Source: a virus. Taken from it: a stretch of 49,279 bases of DNA. The position numbers were made by a program, and so were the translations under genes. This document shows, one piece after another, positions 39,142 through 46,345 of the stretch. The notes under the pieces are model-generated. The model did no database searches and was not told the origin of the DNA. It saw only the letters and a list, made by a program, of their open reading frames with translations. Numbering within the stretch: the first letter of the stretch is position 1; the number at the start of each line of letters is the position of its first letter. The stretch lies in IMG/VR virus record IMGVR_UViG_3300027749_000163, positions 1 to 49,279 of that record. The stretch is one strand, 5' to 3'.

Positions 39142-40092
39142 CTACTTTGTGGATGCTAATATTTCCGCTGCGTCATTATCTCTTGTATGATTATCAGCAC
39201 TGATATTATTTTTACGATAGACAGTTTTGGCAAAATACTTTTCATTACTAAAAAATTCTTTAAATAAATCTAAATCATGGTTGCTATATATTATATAATC
39301 AAGTTCCTTAACATAATTAAGTAATTTAGTTTGATGTTCTATATTAAACCCATCTTTACTGTAAGAATTTTCCTTTATAGATTTATTCATATAGGGTGGG
39401 TCAAAATAAAAAAGACTTTCGGACTTCAAATGTTTATATTCTTCTATAAATACATCATAAGATTTGTTATGGAACAAAACGTTCATTTTGTTAAAAAACT
39501 TATTAAACTCCATAATTGTATTATAGCGATTTTCTAAATTAATTTTTTTATTAGTCCATCCATATGGAGAGTTATTTAACCCACTTTTATTCTCTCTATA
39601 AAGCCCATTAAAAGCCCTATACATTATAAATAGGAATTGTGCTGACGATAATAATATATGCTCCGGATTGTCTTTAATTTGATTAAATTGAGTTCTTATA
39701 TTTAAGTAATAATTATTAGCATCTAACATTAAAATTTTAAGCCTTTCTTTATCTCTAGTTTTATTTAACTCGAATGCTTCTTCTGGTATTAAAGAAATGT
39801 GTCCTATTTCTATTTCGGAAAGTTTTTGGAATAATTCTTCTGGGCATAGTTTAACCATACGATAAACATTAATTAAATTAGTGTTTATGTCATTTAGTAT
39901 TATTTTTTCTATGCCGAGTTTTTGGAAAAGCTCAATGGAGCCGATTACGGCTCCAAGGCTACCACAAAATGGTTCAACATAACATTTTATATTATTATCA
40001 GTAATAATTCTATTAGCTTCTGCGGTTAGTGTATTGGCAAGCCATTTTTTACCACCTATCCAATCAAATAATTTTGTGTTTATGTTATTCAT
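39142..40092 (-). CDS. Dam-like DNA adenine methyltransferase (D12 class)
   Basis: 316 residues. Motif order is that of Dam/DpnM enzymes: FDWIGGKKWL (about 9-18), SAM-binding YVEPFCGSLGAV (38-49), NDINTNLINVYRMVK (68-81) and the catalytic DPPY at 231-234 (FYFDPPYMNKS). It transfers methyl to N6 of adenine in phage DNA, probably against host restriction. The target-recognition part (about 100-200) is unlike the second methylase at 46346. It follows the preceding gene by two bases, so they are one unit. Confidence 0.88.
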   Translation of the reverse strand: MNNINTKLFDWIGGKKWLANTLTAEANRIITDNNIKCYVEPFCGSLGAVIGSIELFQKLGIEKIILNDINTNLINVYRMVKLCPEELFQKLSEIEIGHISLIPEEAFELNKTRDKERLKILMLDANNYYLNIRTQFNQIKDNPEHILLSSAQFLFIMYRAFNGLYRENKSGLNNSPYGWTNKKINLENRYNTIMEFNKFFNKMNVLFHNKSYDVFIEEYKHLKSESLFYFDPPYMNKSIKENSYSKDGFNIEHQTKLLNYVKELDYIIYSNHDLDLFKEFFSNEKYFAKTVYRKNNISADNHTRDNDAAEILASTK

Positions 40093-40590
40093 CTATATTA
40101 AATCTTTAATTTTTAATTTTAAATATTCATTTTCCATTTTTATTATTTCCATTTCTTTGTCTTTCAAAGACAAAGTTAAAGAATCATTTTTAAGCCTCAT
40201 ATTTTTTATATGTTCTTTATAAGATAAATTCTCTAAAATTAAAGAATTCATTTCTTCTCTTATCAAATCAATTTCATTTTTGGTTTTTGGTTTTAATTTA
40301 TTATTATAATATTCTATACCTTTTTCATTTAAACCCCAGCATTTTAATTTCCCGTTTTCATCTGAGTCAAATAAGTTTTTTTTGTTTGAAAAAACTGCAG
40401 TTAGTTCGGCCCTTATTTGAGATTTTAAATCTTTTTCTGTAATTGATTCTCCTTCTTTCATATAGGAATCTCTTTTCCTATTCACTTCACTTGGGAAATT
40501 CTTATAAAAGTCATTTATTAGTAATTCACTATTTGCTGAGCCATTTTTGAATACATAATCAATTACATATTTTGTCTTGTTTTCTTTCAT
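40093..40590 (-). CDS. Winged-helix and coiled-coil protein paired with a methylase
   Basis: 165 residues. The first ~95 look like a winged-helix/HARE-HTH domain of restriction-modification systems (KYVIDYVFKNGSANSELLIN, then IRAELTAVFSNKKNLF, GKLKCWGLNEKG). The remainder is a long coiled coil (about 100-165). It abuts the methyltransferase gene. It could direct or regulate the methylase or be a degenerate restriction partner; no nuclease motif is visible. Confidence 0.65.
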   Translation of the reverse strand: MKENKTKYVIDYVFKNGSANSELLINDFYKNFPSEVNRKRDSYMKEGESITEKDLKSQIRAELTAVFSNKKNLFDSDENGKLKCWGLNEKGIEYYNNKLKPKTKNEIDLIREEMNSLILENLSYKEHIKNMRLKNDSLTLSLKDKEMEIIKMENEYLKLKIKDLI

Positions 40591-40648
40591 ATTTATTATT
40601 TACTTTTCATTTTTTATTTTTAAAAAATGAAAAGTTTATATACAGAAA

Positions 40649-40680
40649 AAAAAACAGGAAGTTTAAACTTCCTGTTTTTT
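40649..40680. terminator. Terminator-like palindrome
   Basis: AAAACAGGAAGTTTAAACTT and its completion (AAACAGGAAGTTT/AAACTTCCTGTTT), 16-bp arms and T-run. It lies in the 157-base gap between the minus-strand gene starting at 40590 and the RHH gene at 40748. What it terminates is unclear; it may attenuate the RHH gene. Confidence 0.6.
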
Positions 40681-40747
40681 ATATGTCTATTGTAATATTT
40701 TCTAAACTTTTTTGATTAACTTTTTTTTAATTTTTAATAAATAAATT

Positions 40748-40925
40748 ATGGGTAGAAACAAAAAGGAAGAAAAAGATAAGAAATATGAATTAACTATTTC
40801 GATTAATGAAAACCTCTTAAAAAAAATAGATGAATTGATAAAAAAAAAATGGTGATAAGAGATCACCATTTATAGAAAAATTATTAGAAGAGTATATTAA
40901 AGAGAATAAAGATAGATTACTTTAA
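40748..40925 (+). pseudogene. Ribbon-helix-helix gene with a frameshift in an A10 run
   Basis: Frame 1 from the ATG at 40748 reads MGRNKKEEKDKKYELTISIN then ENLLKKIDELIKKKW and stops at 40855. In frame +1 it continues directly as GDKRSPFIEKLLEEYIKENK to a TAA at 40923-40925. Joined, this is a complete 58-residue Arc/CopG-type RHH protein (strand ELTISIN, helix, SPFIEKLLEEYI helix). The break is in the run of ten A at 40840-40849; nine would restore the frame. It may be decay, transcriptional slippage or a homopolymer error. Confidence 0.72.
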
Positions 40926-42200
40926 TGGAGCTTTACCAAAAACTCCTTTTTTCCTTTTCTTTTCTTCTCCACCTCTTTTAATTTCATCGTATATATCTGG
41001 ATATACGGTTTCGGAACCATCAACTGAATATGAAATATCAAACCAATCTCCAAAATCAACTAGTCCCCTACGACCTAATTCAAATTCGGTTTTCTTATTT
41101 AAGAAAGAATCAATAGTATTATTAATATCATCTACATATTTATTAAATATATTTAACATATTATTACTCAAGATACCTATTGGTTCTTTCATTTTATATC
41201 TAAATGAAAAGAAAATACACTTAAAAATATACTCAAATTTTGGATTTTCATTTATTAATTGGCAAGTTATTTTATTTAAAATGGTTTCTTTATTAATTCT
41301 AAATTTATCTTTAGAAAAAAATTCCGGTATTACAAAATCAAATTTATTAATATCATCTTTTACCTCATTAATATACAGATTAAATAATCTAGATATTAAA
41401 TAATTATATACATCGTCTCTTTTTTCACCTTTTAATTTAAAATCTTCCAAATTAACACTTTGACAAAAATTTAAAAAGTTAATTAAAATTAATGAATATA
41501 CTTCTGCATATTCTGTTATGTTATTTTTACTTACTTTACTATATAAAGGATTTAAAATAGCAAAATTTAATTCCATATTATTAGCTACTAACACAATTTT
41601 CTCTACATTTGAGTTAAATTCATTATCCATTAAAAAGGAATGAGCTAATTGTGGATTTAATAAGCGGTAAAAAAAGTAAGCGAAAGACTTTTCCCCAAAA
41701 ACATATTCCAAATCTTCTTCCGAAGTATTTAAGAAATATTTTATTGCCTCAATTTGCTTATCACTTAATTCGCCTTTAAAAATAAATGGTAATGGCTCTA
41801 CATCAAATAATCTAGCGTATTCTTCTAGTTCTTCTACAGTGAAACTATTTTTAGTTCCTTTAATTATACCACTTAAAATTAAATTATGTTTTGGTTTTCT
41901 ATTATATTCATTTAAATTAGTCGGAAAATATTGAAAACAAAACCACCATTTTTTAGAAATTAAACTTTTAACCCTAGTATCCAAGTTATTTAGATAAGAA
42001 TGTGCTTTACCATAAAAATTTTCCGAAGAATCATCAATGAAATTAATTGGGTCTGCATTCATATCTGGTTTAATAATAAAATCCTCACCATCCCATTTAG
42101 CATAAATAACGGTTCCCTTGACATCCTCATAAACAATCAATTCTTGTTCGAGGATATCATCTAGTAATTTCTCGTCATTTATATCGTTAATAATTATCAT
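40917..42200 (-). CDS. Possible ligase/nucleotidyltransferase-like protein
   Basis: 427 residues from the ATG at 42200 (MIIINDINDE); an ATG at 42242 would add a hydrophobic 14-residue stretch and lies in the promoter region. The N-terminal ~150 residues are laid out like phage RNA-ligase-type enzymes: ELIVYEDVKGTVIYAKWDGE, then WWFCFQYFPTNLNEYNRKPK, then HNLILSGIIKG and an LEEYARLFDVEPLPFIFKGE tail. The usual K-x-D-G motif is present only as AKWDG. The rest is helical, ending in a basic tail (GGEEKKRKKGVFGK). Low confidence in function; a large unknown is the alternative. Confidence 0.5.
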   Translation of the reverse strand: MIIINDINDEKLLDDILEQELIVYEDVKGTVIYAKWDGEDFIIKPDMNADPINFIDDSSENFYGKAHSYLNNLDTRVKSLISKKWWFCFQYFPTNLNEYNRKPKHNLILSGIIKGTKNSFTVEELEEYARLFDVEPLPFIFKGELSDKQIEAIKYFLNTSEEDLEYVFGEKSFAYFFYRLLNPQLAHSFLMDNEFNSNVEKIVLVANNMELNFAILNPLYSKVSKNNITEYAEVYSLILINFLNFCQSVNLEDFKLKGEKRDDVYNYLISRLFNLYINEVKDDINKFDFVIPEFFSKDKFRINKETILNKITCQLINENPKFEYIFKCIFFSFRYKMKEPIGILSNNMLNIFNKYVDDINNTIDSFLNKKTEFELGRRGLVDFGDWFDISYSVDGSETVYPDIYDEIKRGGEEKKRKKGVFGKAPLK

Positions 42201-42303
42201 AGTGTATATATTATTTATAGATAGTAGTATTATATATATCATGATGTTGACGATCTTTCCGATTATAAGCTCAAAACACTTGTCAAAATTATTTTAACAA
42301 AAG

Positions 42304-42335
42304 TTTGTCAATTACAATTTTTTTTCTTACTTTTG
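42304..42335 (+). promoter_or_regulatory. Bacteroidota-type promoter for peptidase gene
   Basis: TTTG, 20 bases, TACTTTTG, ending 15 bases before the ATG at 42350. The rest of the gap 42201-42303 holds AT-rich sequence, including TATAAATA on the minus strand at 42212-42219. Confidence 0.6.
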
Positions 42336-42349
42336 TAAAAATCTTATAA

Positions 42350-43726
42350 ATGAGTCGTAAAAGAAAACAGAAAAATATTGATAAAGTAGTAAATTTTACA
42401 TTTACTAATAGACTAGAAAAAGTATTGATGGATATATCTGATAATATATCATATGCCATTATGGGCTCATATATGACAACTAATACACATGGATATAAAC
42501 TATTAGATATGTCAACAGAAGATAATTTTAGAGTTTATATACAAGGTAAAAAACCTGAAAAAATTGATATTAAAGAGTTTCTTAACAATTTCTTTAATTC
42601 AAAGTTTTCCGATAGAGAAATAGACGCATTTATATATGATTATAACCAAAGACTTGATATTCAACAAGAAGAATTATCATATCAATTAATTGATGTCTTT
42701 CCTTACGAACAAAAAGAGTTTGAATATAAACCAAAAGACGTATTTTACACATTTAATTCGCTTTGCTATCAAACATATCCTCATGGAACAGAACAAGAAA
42801 TATTAAAATATATTCCTATTCCACTTAAAGAAGATAAATATGGCAATTACTATATTAAAATTGGTGAAAGCAATACTATGTTTACATCACATTTTGATTC
42901 AGCGTGTAAAGATTTTACAACTGTTAGATTAATGTCATTTGATAAATCTGGACATACATTCATATCCAGCGACGGAAGCACTATATTAAGTGGTGATGAT
43001 AAAGCAGGTGTTACTATCATGCTTTATATGATAGAACATAATGTACCAGGTTTATACTATTTCTTCTTAGGTGAAGAAGTTGGTGGTATAGGTTCAGGAC
43101 ACTTATCAAGAAATTTTGATAAACACGAACATTTAAAAGGTATAAATAAATGTGTATCTTTCGATAGACGTAATTATCACTCTATTATAACGCATCAAAG
43201 TTTTACAAGAACTTGTTCGGACGCATTTGCTAAATCTTTATGTAAACAATTTGAAGACCAAGGCATGGTCTACGATTTAGATAATACAGGTTCATTTACA
43301 GATTCGGCGAATTTTATTCAACATATAAGCGAATGCACAAATGTATCTGTTGGTTATTTCAATGAGCACACAACTGGTGAATATGTTAATATAACATTTT
43401 TAGAGGATTTGTGTAAAGCATGTGTTAATATACAGTGGGACACATTAACAATAAATAGAAATGTTGGATATAATCGTGAGATTGTTGATAAAAATTATGA
43501 TATGTTAATGGACTTTAAAAAGCTTACATTTTTTAATGATGTAAAGCTGAAAGCTTTTGAAGATAGAATCTTTATGCAGTTAATTGTAGCTGGCTCAGCT
43601 TTTCATGAAAATTATGAGGATTTGGCTGATTTAAATACCTTATTTGATAAATATAATTTGAATCCATATATTCATTTATCAGATGATACTAATGGAACAA
43701 TGTTAATGAATATAGAAATAGAATAA
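42350..43726 (+). CDS. M28/M20-like zinc metallopeptidase
   Basis: 458 residues. The second half has the binuclear zinc site in order: TSHFDSA (His, about 180), SGDDKAGV (Asp, about 214), FFLGEEVGGIGSGHL (catalytic Glu plus ligand Glu, about 241), VSFDRR (Asp, about 270) and NEHTTGEYVN (His, about 341). GSFTDSANF is also typical. The first ~130 residues are a separate unknown domain. Such enzymes are amino- or carboxypeptidases; no signal peptide, so it should act in the cytoplasm. Rare in phages. Followed within three bases by the next gene. Confidence 0.8.
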   Translation: MSRKRKQKNIDKVVNFTFTNRLEKVLMDISDNISYAIMGSYMTTNTHGYKLLDMSTEDNFRVYIQGKKPEKIDIKEFLNNFFNSKFSDREIDAFIYDYNQRLDIQQEELSYQLIDVFPYEQKEFEYKPKDVFYTFNSLCYQTYPHGTEQEILKYIPIPLKEDKYGNYYIKIGESNTMFTSHFDSACKDFTTVRLMSFDKSGHTFISSDGSTILSGDDKAGVTIMLYMIEHNVPGLYYFFLGEEVGGIGSGHLSRNFDKHEHLKGINKCVSFDRRNYHSIITHQSFTRTCSDAFAKSLCKQFEDQGMVYDLDNTGSFTDSANFIQHISECTNVSVGYFNEHTTGEYVNITFLEDLCKACVNIQWDTLTINRNVGYNREIVDKNYDMLMDFKKLTFFNDVKLKAFEDRIFMQLIVAGSAFHENYEDLADLNTLFDKYNLNPYIHLSDDTNGTMLMNIEIE

Positions 43727-43728
43727 AT

Positions 43729-44040
43729 ATGGAATTTGAAGAATTTGAAGATTACGATTTGTCAATAGATGAAATTGACGAAATAAAAGAAATAGCAAGC
43801 CAAATTAGGCGAACTACCACTATTACTAACCTTTGTGTAGCTGTTAATAAGCATCACCAAATAGTATTGGAATTAGAAATAGAAAAATGTGAAACAATGT
43901 ATTCAATTATGAATATAATGAACAACATAAAAGAAATACAGGCTGCATATATGCCGGATTTCGATTGTTTATTCGAAATGTGGATGTATAGACAAAAACC
44001 TGTTATTTACTGCACTTATGAAAGATATAAAACTAACTAA
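43729..44040 (+). CDS. Small acidic hypothetical protein
   Basis: 103 residues. Acidic start (MEFEEFEDYDLSIDEIDEIK) reminiscent of the shared FExF peptide but without the basic residues, followed by a small alpha/beta domain rich in Met/Ile (ETMYSIMNIMNNIKEIQ). Co-transcribed with the peptidase; overlaps the next gene by 23 bases. Function unknown. Confidence 0.6.
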   Translation: MEFEEFEDYDLSIDEIDEIKEIASQIRRTTTITNLCVAVNKHHQIVLELEIEKCETMYSIMNIMNNIKEIQAAYMPDFDCLFEMWMYRQKPVIYCTYERYKTN

Positions 44041-44272
44041 ATTTAGAGCCAGAACTGAAATCTTATTCAAAGCGGATAAAGATGATGAGTGGTTTATATG
44101 GATACATCACATAGAGAAAAAATCTGGTAAAAAGCGTTCAACAATGATTATTCAAAAAGATATGGATGACTTTTTGCAAGGTTTTATAAAAGATGGATGG
44201 GTAATTTTTGATGGAATTGAAACAAAACCAGTAAAAAAGCCTAAGAAGCCAAAAGTAGATAAAAAGAAGTAA
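44018..44272 (+). CDS. Small basic hypothetical protein
   Basis: 84 residues. A compact beta domain (FKADKDDEWFIWIHHIEKKS) with a Lys/Pro-rich tail (KPVKKPKKPKVDKKK) that suggests nucleic-acid binding. Starts inside the 3' end of the previous gene. Last gene before the tmRNA promoter. Confidence 0.6.
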   Translation: MKDIKLTKFRARTEILFKADKDDEWFIWIHHIEKKSGKKRSTMIIQKDMDDFLQGFIKDGWVIFDGIETKPVKKPKKPKVDKKK

Positions 44273-44301
44273 TATATAACTAATAAAAATACGACAAATT
44301 T

Positions 44302-44332
44302 TTTGTCATTTGAAAACTTTGTCGTATCTTTG
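44302..44332 (+). promoter_or_regulatory. Bacteroidota-type promoter for tmRNA
   Basis: TTTG, 19 bases, TATCTTTG: full match to TTTG-N17-23-TAnnTTTG. The mature tmRNA begins 28 bases downstream, so a 5' leader would be removed by RNase P. Confidence 0.75.
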
Positions 44333-44359
44333 TTATACAATAACAAACAATAAACACTT

Positions 44360-44724
44360 GGGGCTGATTTGATTAGACTGTTAGTGTTAAAGTAAGTTAT
44401 GATGCAAGCATCGGATGTTGCCTATTCGATTAATAAAAAGCAATAAACAATTAAATGACAACGTAGAAACAGCAACTAGCGAAGATTTCGCATTTGCACT
44501 CTCTAACAACTTGATCAACGAAGTGGCTTTCGCCTAACCTGTTGAAACAGGTGACTCTGTTAAAAAAGTCAAACAAGTGGTTGTGTATAATAAACCCAAT
44601 AATTTTTTAGTTTAAGTTGAAACGGATAAACTGAATATTTCGAGATGTTAGAAAACATCCTAAGCTTGTGAAGGAATGATTTAAGTTAGCTAGCAACACC
44701 CCGGCTCGTAACCGGGCAGCTCCA
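44360..44724 (+). ncRNA. ssrA: Phage-encoded tmRNA with a long tag
   Basis: 365 bases. The 5' end GGGGCTG pairs with CAGCTCC near the 3' end, discriminator A at 44724, CCA not encoded. The T-arm is CCCGG/CCGGG with the unusual loop CTCGTAA. An open tag frame ends at TAA 44535-44537; its last residues are LINEVAFA and it includes SEDFAFALSNN. By position of the Bacteroidota resume codon it would start at GAC 44457, giving about 26 residues against about 10 in most bacteria. A hairpin CCTG-TTGAAA-CAGG follows the tag stop. Rescues stalled ribosomes and marks products for proteolysis. Confidence is high for tmRNA, lower for the tag start. Confidence 0.88.
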
Positions 44725-44725
44725 C

Positions 44726-44758
44726 AAAAATGTCTATCAAAAATGATAGACATTTTTT
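44726..44758 (+). terminator. tmRNA terminator
   Basis: AAAAATGTCTATCA / TGATAGACATTTTT hairpin with T-run directly after the tmRNA. Confidence 0.85.
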
Positions 44759-44780
44759 ATTTAAAAAATAAAAAATAAAA

Positions 44781-45062
44781 ATGAAATTATTAATTTTATC
44801 AGTTACATTTTTTGTAACCTCGCTGTCAACTAAAACAGCCAACACAACAGTATCTACTAATGATACAACAATGTCTTATACTTGCCATCCAAATGGAGAC
44901 TTGTATCCTTGCACACACCCCACTCATCCAAGTGGTGATTTGGGTCCATGCAATCACTTTAATGCATGGGGTAATAGAATACATACAGCAGATGTATATC
45001 CTTGCGCACACCCAATGCATTCTATTGGTGATTTAGGTCCATGTCAACACATTTGCTGGTAA
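44781..45062 (+). CDS. Exported Cys/His-rich small protein
   Basis: 93 residues with a signal peptide (about 1-20, MKLLILSVTFFVTSLSTKTA). The mature part is a repeat of the unit H-P-x-G-D-L-x-P-C-x-H: CHPNGDLYPCTHPTHPSGDL then GPCNHFNAWGN, and a second round ADVYPCAHPMHSIGDLGPCQ. Six Cys and about ten His suggest metal binding or disulfides in the periplasm. I know similar repeats from Bacteroidota proteins of unknown role. Likely an envelope protein of the infected cell. Confidence 0.68.
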   Translation: MKLLILSVTFFVTSLSTKTANTTVSTNDTTMSYTCHPNGDLYPCTHPTHPSGDLGPCNHFNAWGNRIHTADVYPCAHPMHSIGDLGPCQHICW

Positions 45063-45063
45063 T

Positions 45064-45399
45064 ATGAATATATTATTTGTTTGCTCAGCCAATAAACTAC
45101 GCTCTAAAACAGCTGAAGACTATTTTAGTGATAAATATGCTGATACAGGTAATATTTTTATATCTGCTGGAACAAATATTAAAACTTGCTTAAAAGAAGG
45201 TACAATTCCATTAGAAGAATGGATGTTAGAATGGGCAGATTTTATTTATGTTATGGAAAAAAAGCATAAAGAAGAAATACTATCTTATACTAAAGAATAC
45301 TTAAATAAGATAATTGTATTAGGTATAAAAGATAATTATAGTTATTATCAATCAGAATTAATTGAACTTTTAGAAAACAAAGTAAAAATATGGATGTAA
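45064..45399 (+). CDS. Low-molecular-weight protein tyrosine phosphatase-like
   Basis: 111 residues. The P-loop is FVCSANKLRSK: C7-x5-R13, the LMW-PTP/arsenate reductase signature, followed by AEDYFSDKY. Then ISAGT, WADFIYVMEKKHKEEI and IIVLGIKDNY match the family core; the general-acid Asp is in the GIKDNY segment. The usual length is about 150, so this is a short form like those annotated in phages as predicted phosphatases. Starts one base after the stop of the Cys/His-rich gene. Confidence 0.78.
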   Translation: MNILFVCSANKLRSKTAEDYFSDKYADTGNIFISAGTNIKTCLKEGTIPLEEWMLEWADFIYVMEKKHKEEILSYTKEYLNKIIVLGIKDNYSYYQSELIELLENKVKIWM

Positions 45400-45467
45400 G
45401 AGGAAAACAACCAGCAGAATTACAACAATTGATAGGCCGTAGTTAAATGTAATACAGACAACTTTAA

Positions 45468-45495
45468 ATAAAGCCACTCAATTGAGTGGCTTTAT
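45468..45495. terminator. Bidirectional terminator
   Basis: 28-base palindrome ATAAAGCCACTCAA/TTGAGTGGCTTTAT; same core as at 3537, 11817 and 22049. The 78 bases between 45399 and here hold only an 18-codon frame that I do not support. Confidence 0.8.
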
Positions 45496-45738
45496 AATTT
45501 CTTCTATTTGATGTTTTAATAGCTTACGCCATTTTTCATGTTTTATTTTTTGCTGTACTAAAACACTAATTTCAATTTCAATTCTTTTAATAGAATCATC
45601 CCAACCATCATATTTCCAAATAAATTTAGAATGTTCTTTGTCATATTCTAATTGTTTTTTCAAAGCTTTAATTTCTTTACTTAATCCTTTCGCAACTTGA
45701 TGTAAAATTTCTCTTTGTGCTTCTATTTTATCTATCAT
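45478..45738 (-). CDS. Small coiled-coil protein
   Basis: 86 residues, almost wholly helical with heptads: IEAQREILHQVAKGLSKEIK then ALKKQLEYDKEH, and IKRIEIEISVLVQQKIKHEK. No further motif. It overlaps the upstream ATPase gene by 4 bases (start and stop), so they are cotranslated and may interact. Confidence 0.6.
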   Translation of the reverse strand: MIDKIEAQREILHQVAKGLSKEIKALKKQLEYDKEHSKFIWKYDGWDDSIKRIEIEISVLVQQKIKHEKWRKLLKHQIEEIIKPLN

Positions 45739-46256
45739 ATATTTTCTAGTATAAATTCAACTCTTTTTATAGTCTCAATTTTAGGAACAATTATAGGATT
45801 ATAACCATATTTAGTATATGCACCATGTAAATAATTATAAATTATTTCAGCTTCTTCTGGTGTTTCATGCCTAACATCATCATTTTTGTATATTTCTTTC
45901 CAAAAAGGAAAGATAAATACTGTGTTATATCTATAATTTTTAGCGGCATAATCTAATTCGATATTTATATCAATATTATAACGATTCCTATAACCTATTT
46001 CATCCAGAATAGAACGGTCAAAAAATCCAGTTTGGTTATCATGGTAGTTTTTTATGGTTTCTTTTTCAATAGCAGTTTGAAATAAATTCCTGTTCTCCTT
46101 TGAGATACTAGGTAATAATTCCGGAGAATCTATCTTATATTTATCTATAAGAGTTCTAGCCGGTTCAGGCACTATATTATGTCCTCTTTTAGCTAATTCC
46201 TCTATTACCGAAGTTTTGCCGGCACCAGGGCCACCTGTGAATACAATTCTGCTCAT
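45735..46256 (-). CDS. NadR/AAA_28-like P-loop ATPase
   Basis: 173 residues. Walker A FTGGPGAGKTSVIEEL (about 6-21), then VPEPARTLI, and the kinase-type FFDRSILDEIGY (about 98-109) with Asp-Arg as in NadR-like/AAA_28 nucleotide kinases; lid segment near RHETPEEAE. May phosphorylate a nucleoside or riboside, but substrate residues are not recognisable. A Bacteroidota-type promoter is 17 bases upstream. Confidence 0.8.
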   Translation of the reverse strand: MSRIVFTGGPGAGKTSVIEELAKRGHNIVPEPARTLIDKYKIDSPELLPSISKENRNLFQTAIEKETIKNYHDNQTGFFDRSILDEIGYRNRYNIDINIELDYAAKNYRYNTVFIFPFWKEIYKNDDVRHETPEEAEIIYNYLHGAYTKYGYNPIIVPKIETIKRVEFILENI

Positions 46257-46272
46257 AATACTATATTTGACG

Positions 46273-46303
46273 CAAATATACTAAATAAAAATGACATTAC
46301 AAA
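46273..46303 (-). promoter_or_regulatory. Bacteroidota-type promoter for ATPase operon
   Basis: Minus strand TTTG, 19 bases, TATATTTG; match to TTTG-N17-23-TAnnTTTG. Confidence 0.62.
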
Positions 46304-46345
46304 CTTTTATTTAATTGAATATATAAAAATAAAATAATAATATAA

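Noticed and set aside
44826-45020. Minus-strand frame opposite the Cys/His-rich protein
   Set aside because: Mirror of the plus-strand Cys/His repeats; the plus frame has a signal peptide and coupled downstream gene.
45390-45446. 18-codon frame (MDVRGKQPAELQQLIGRS) overlapping the phosphatase end
   Set aside because: Very short, overlaps another frame, no promoter or conserved motif visible; not called as a gene.
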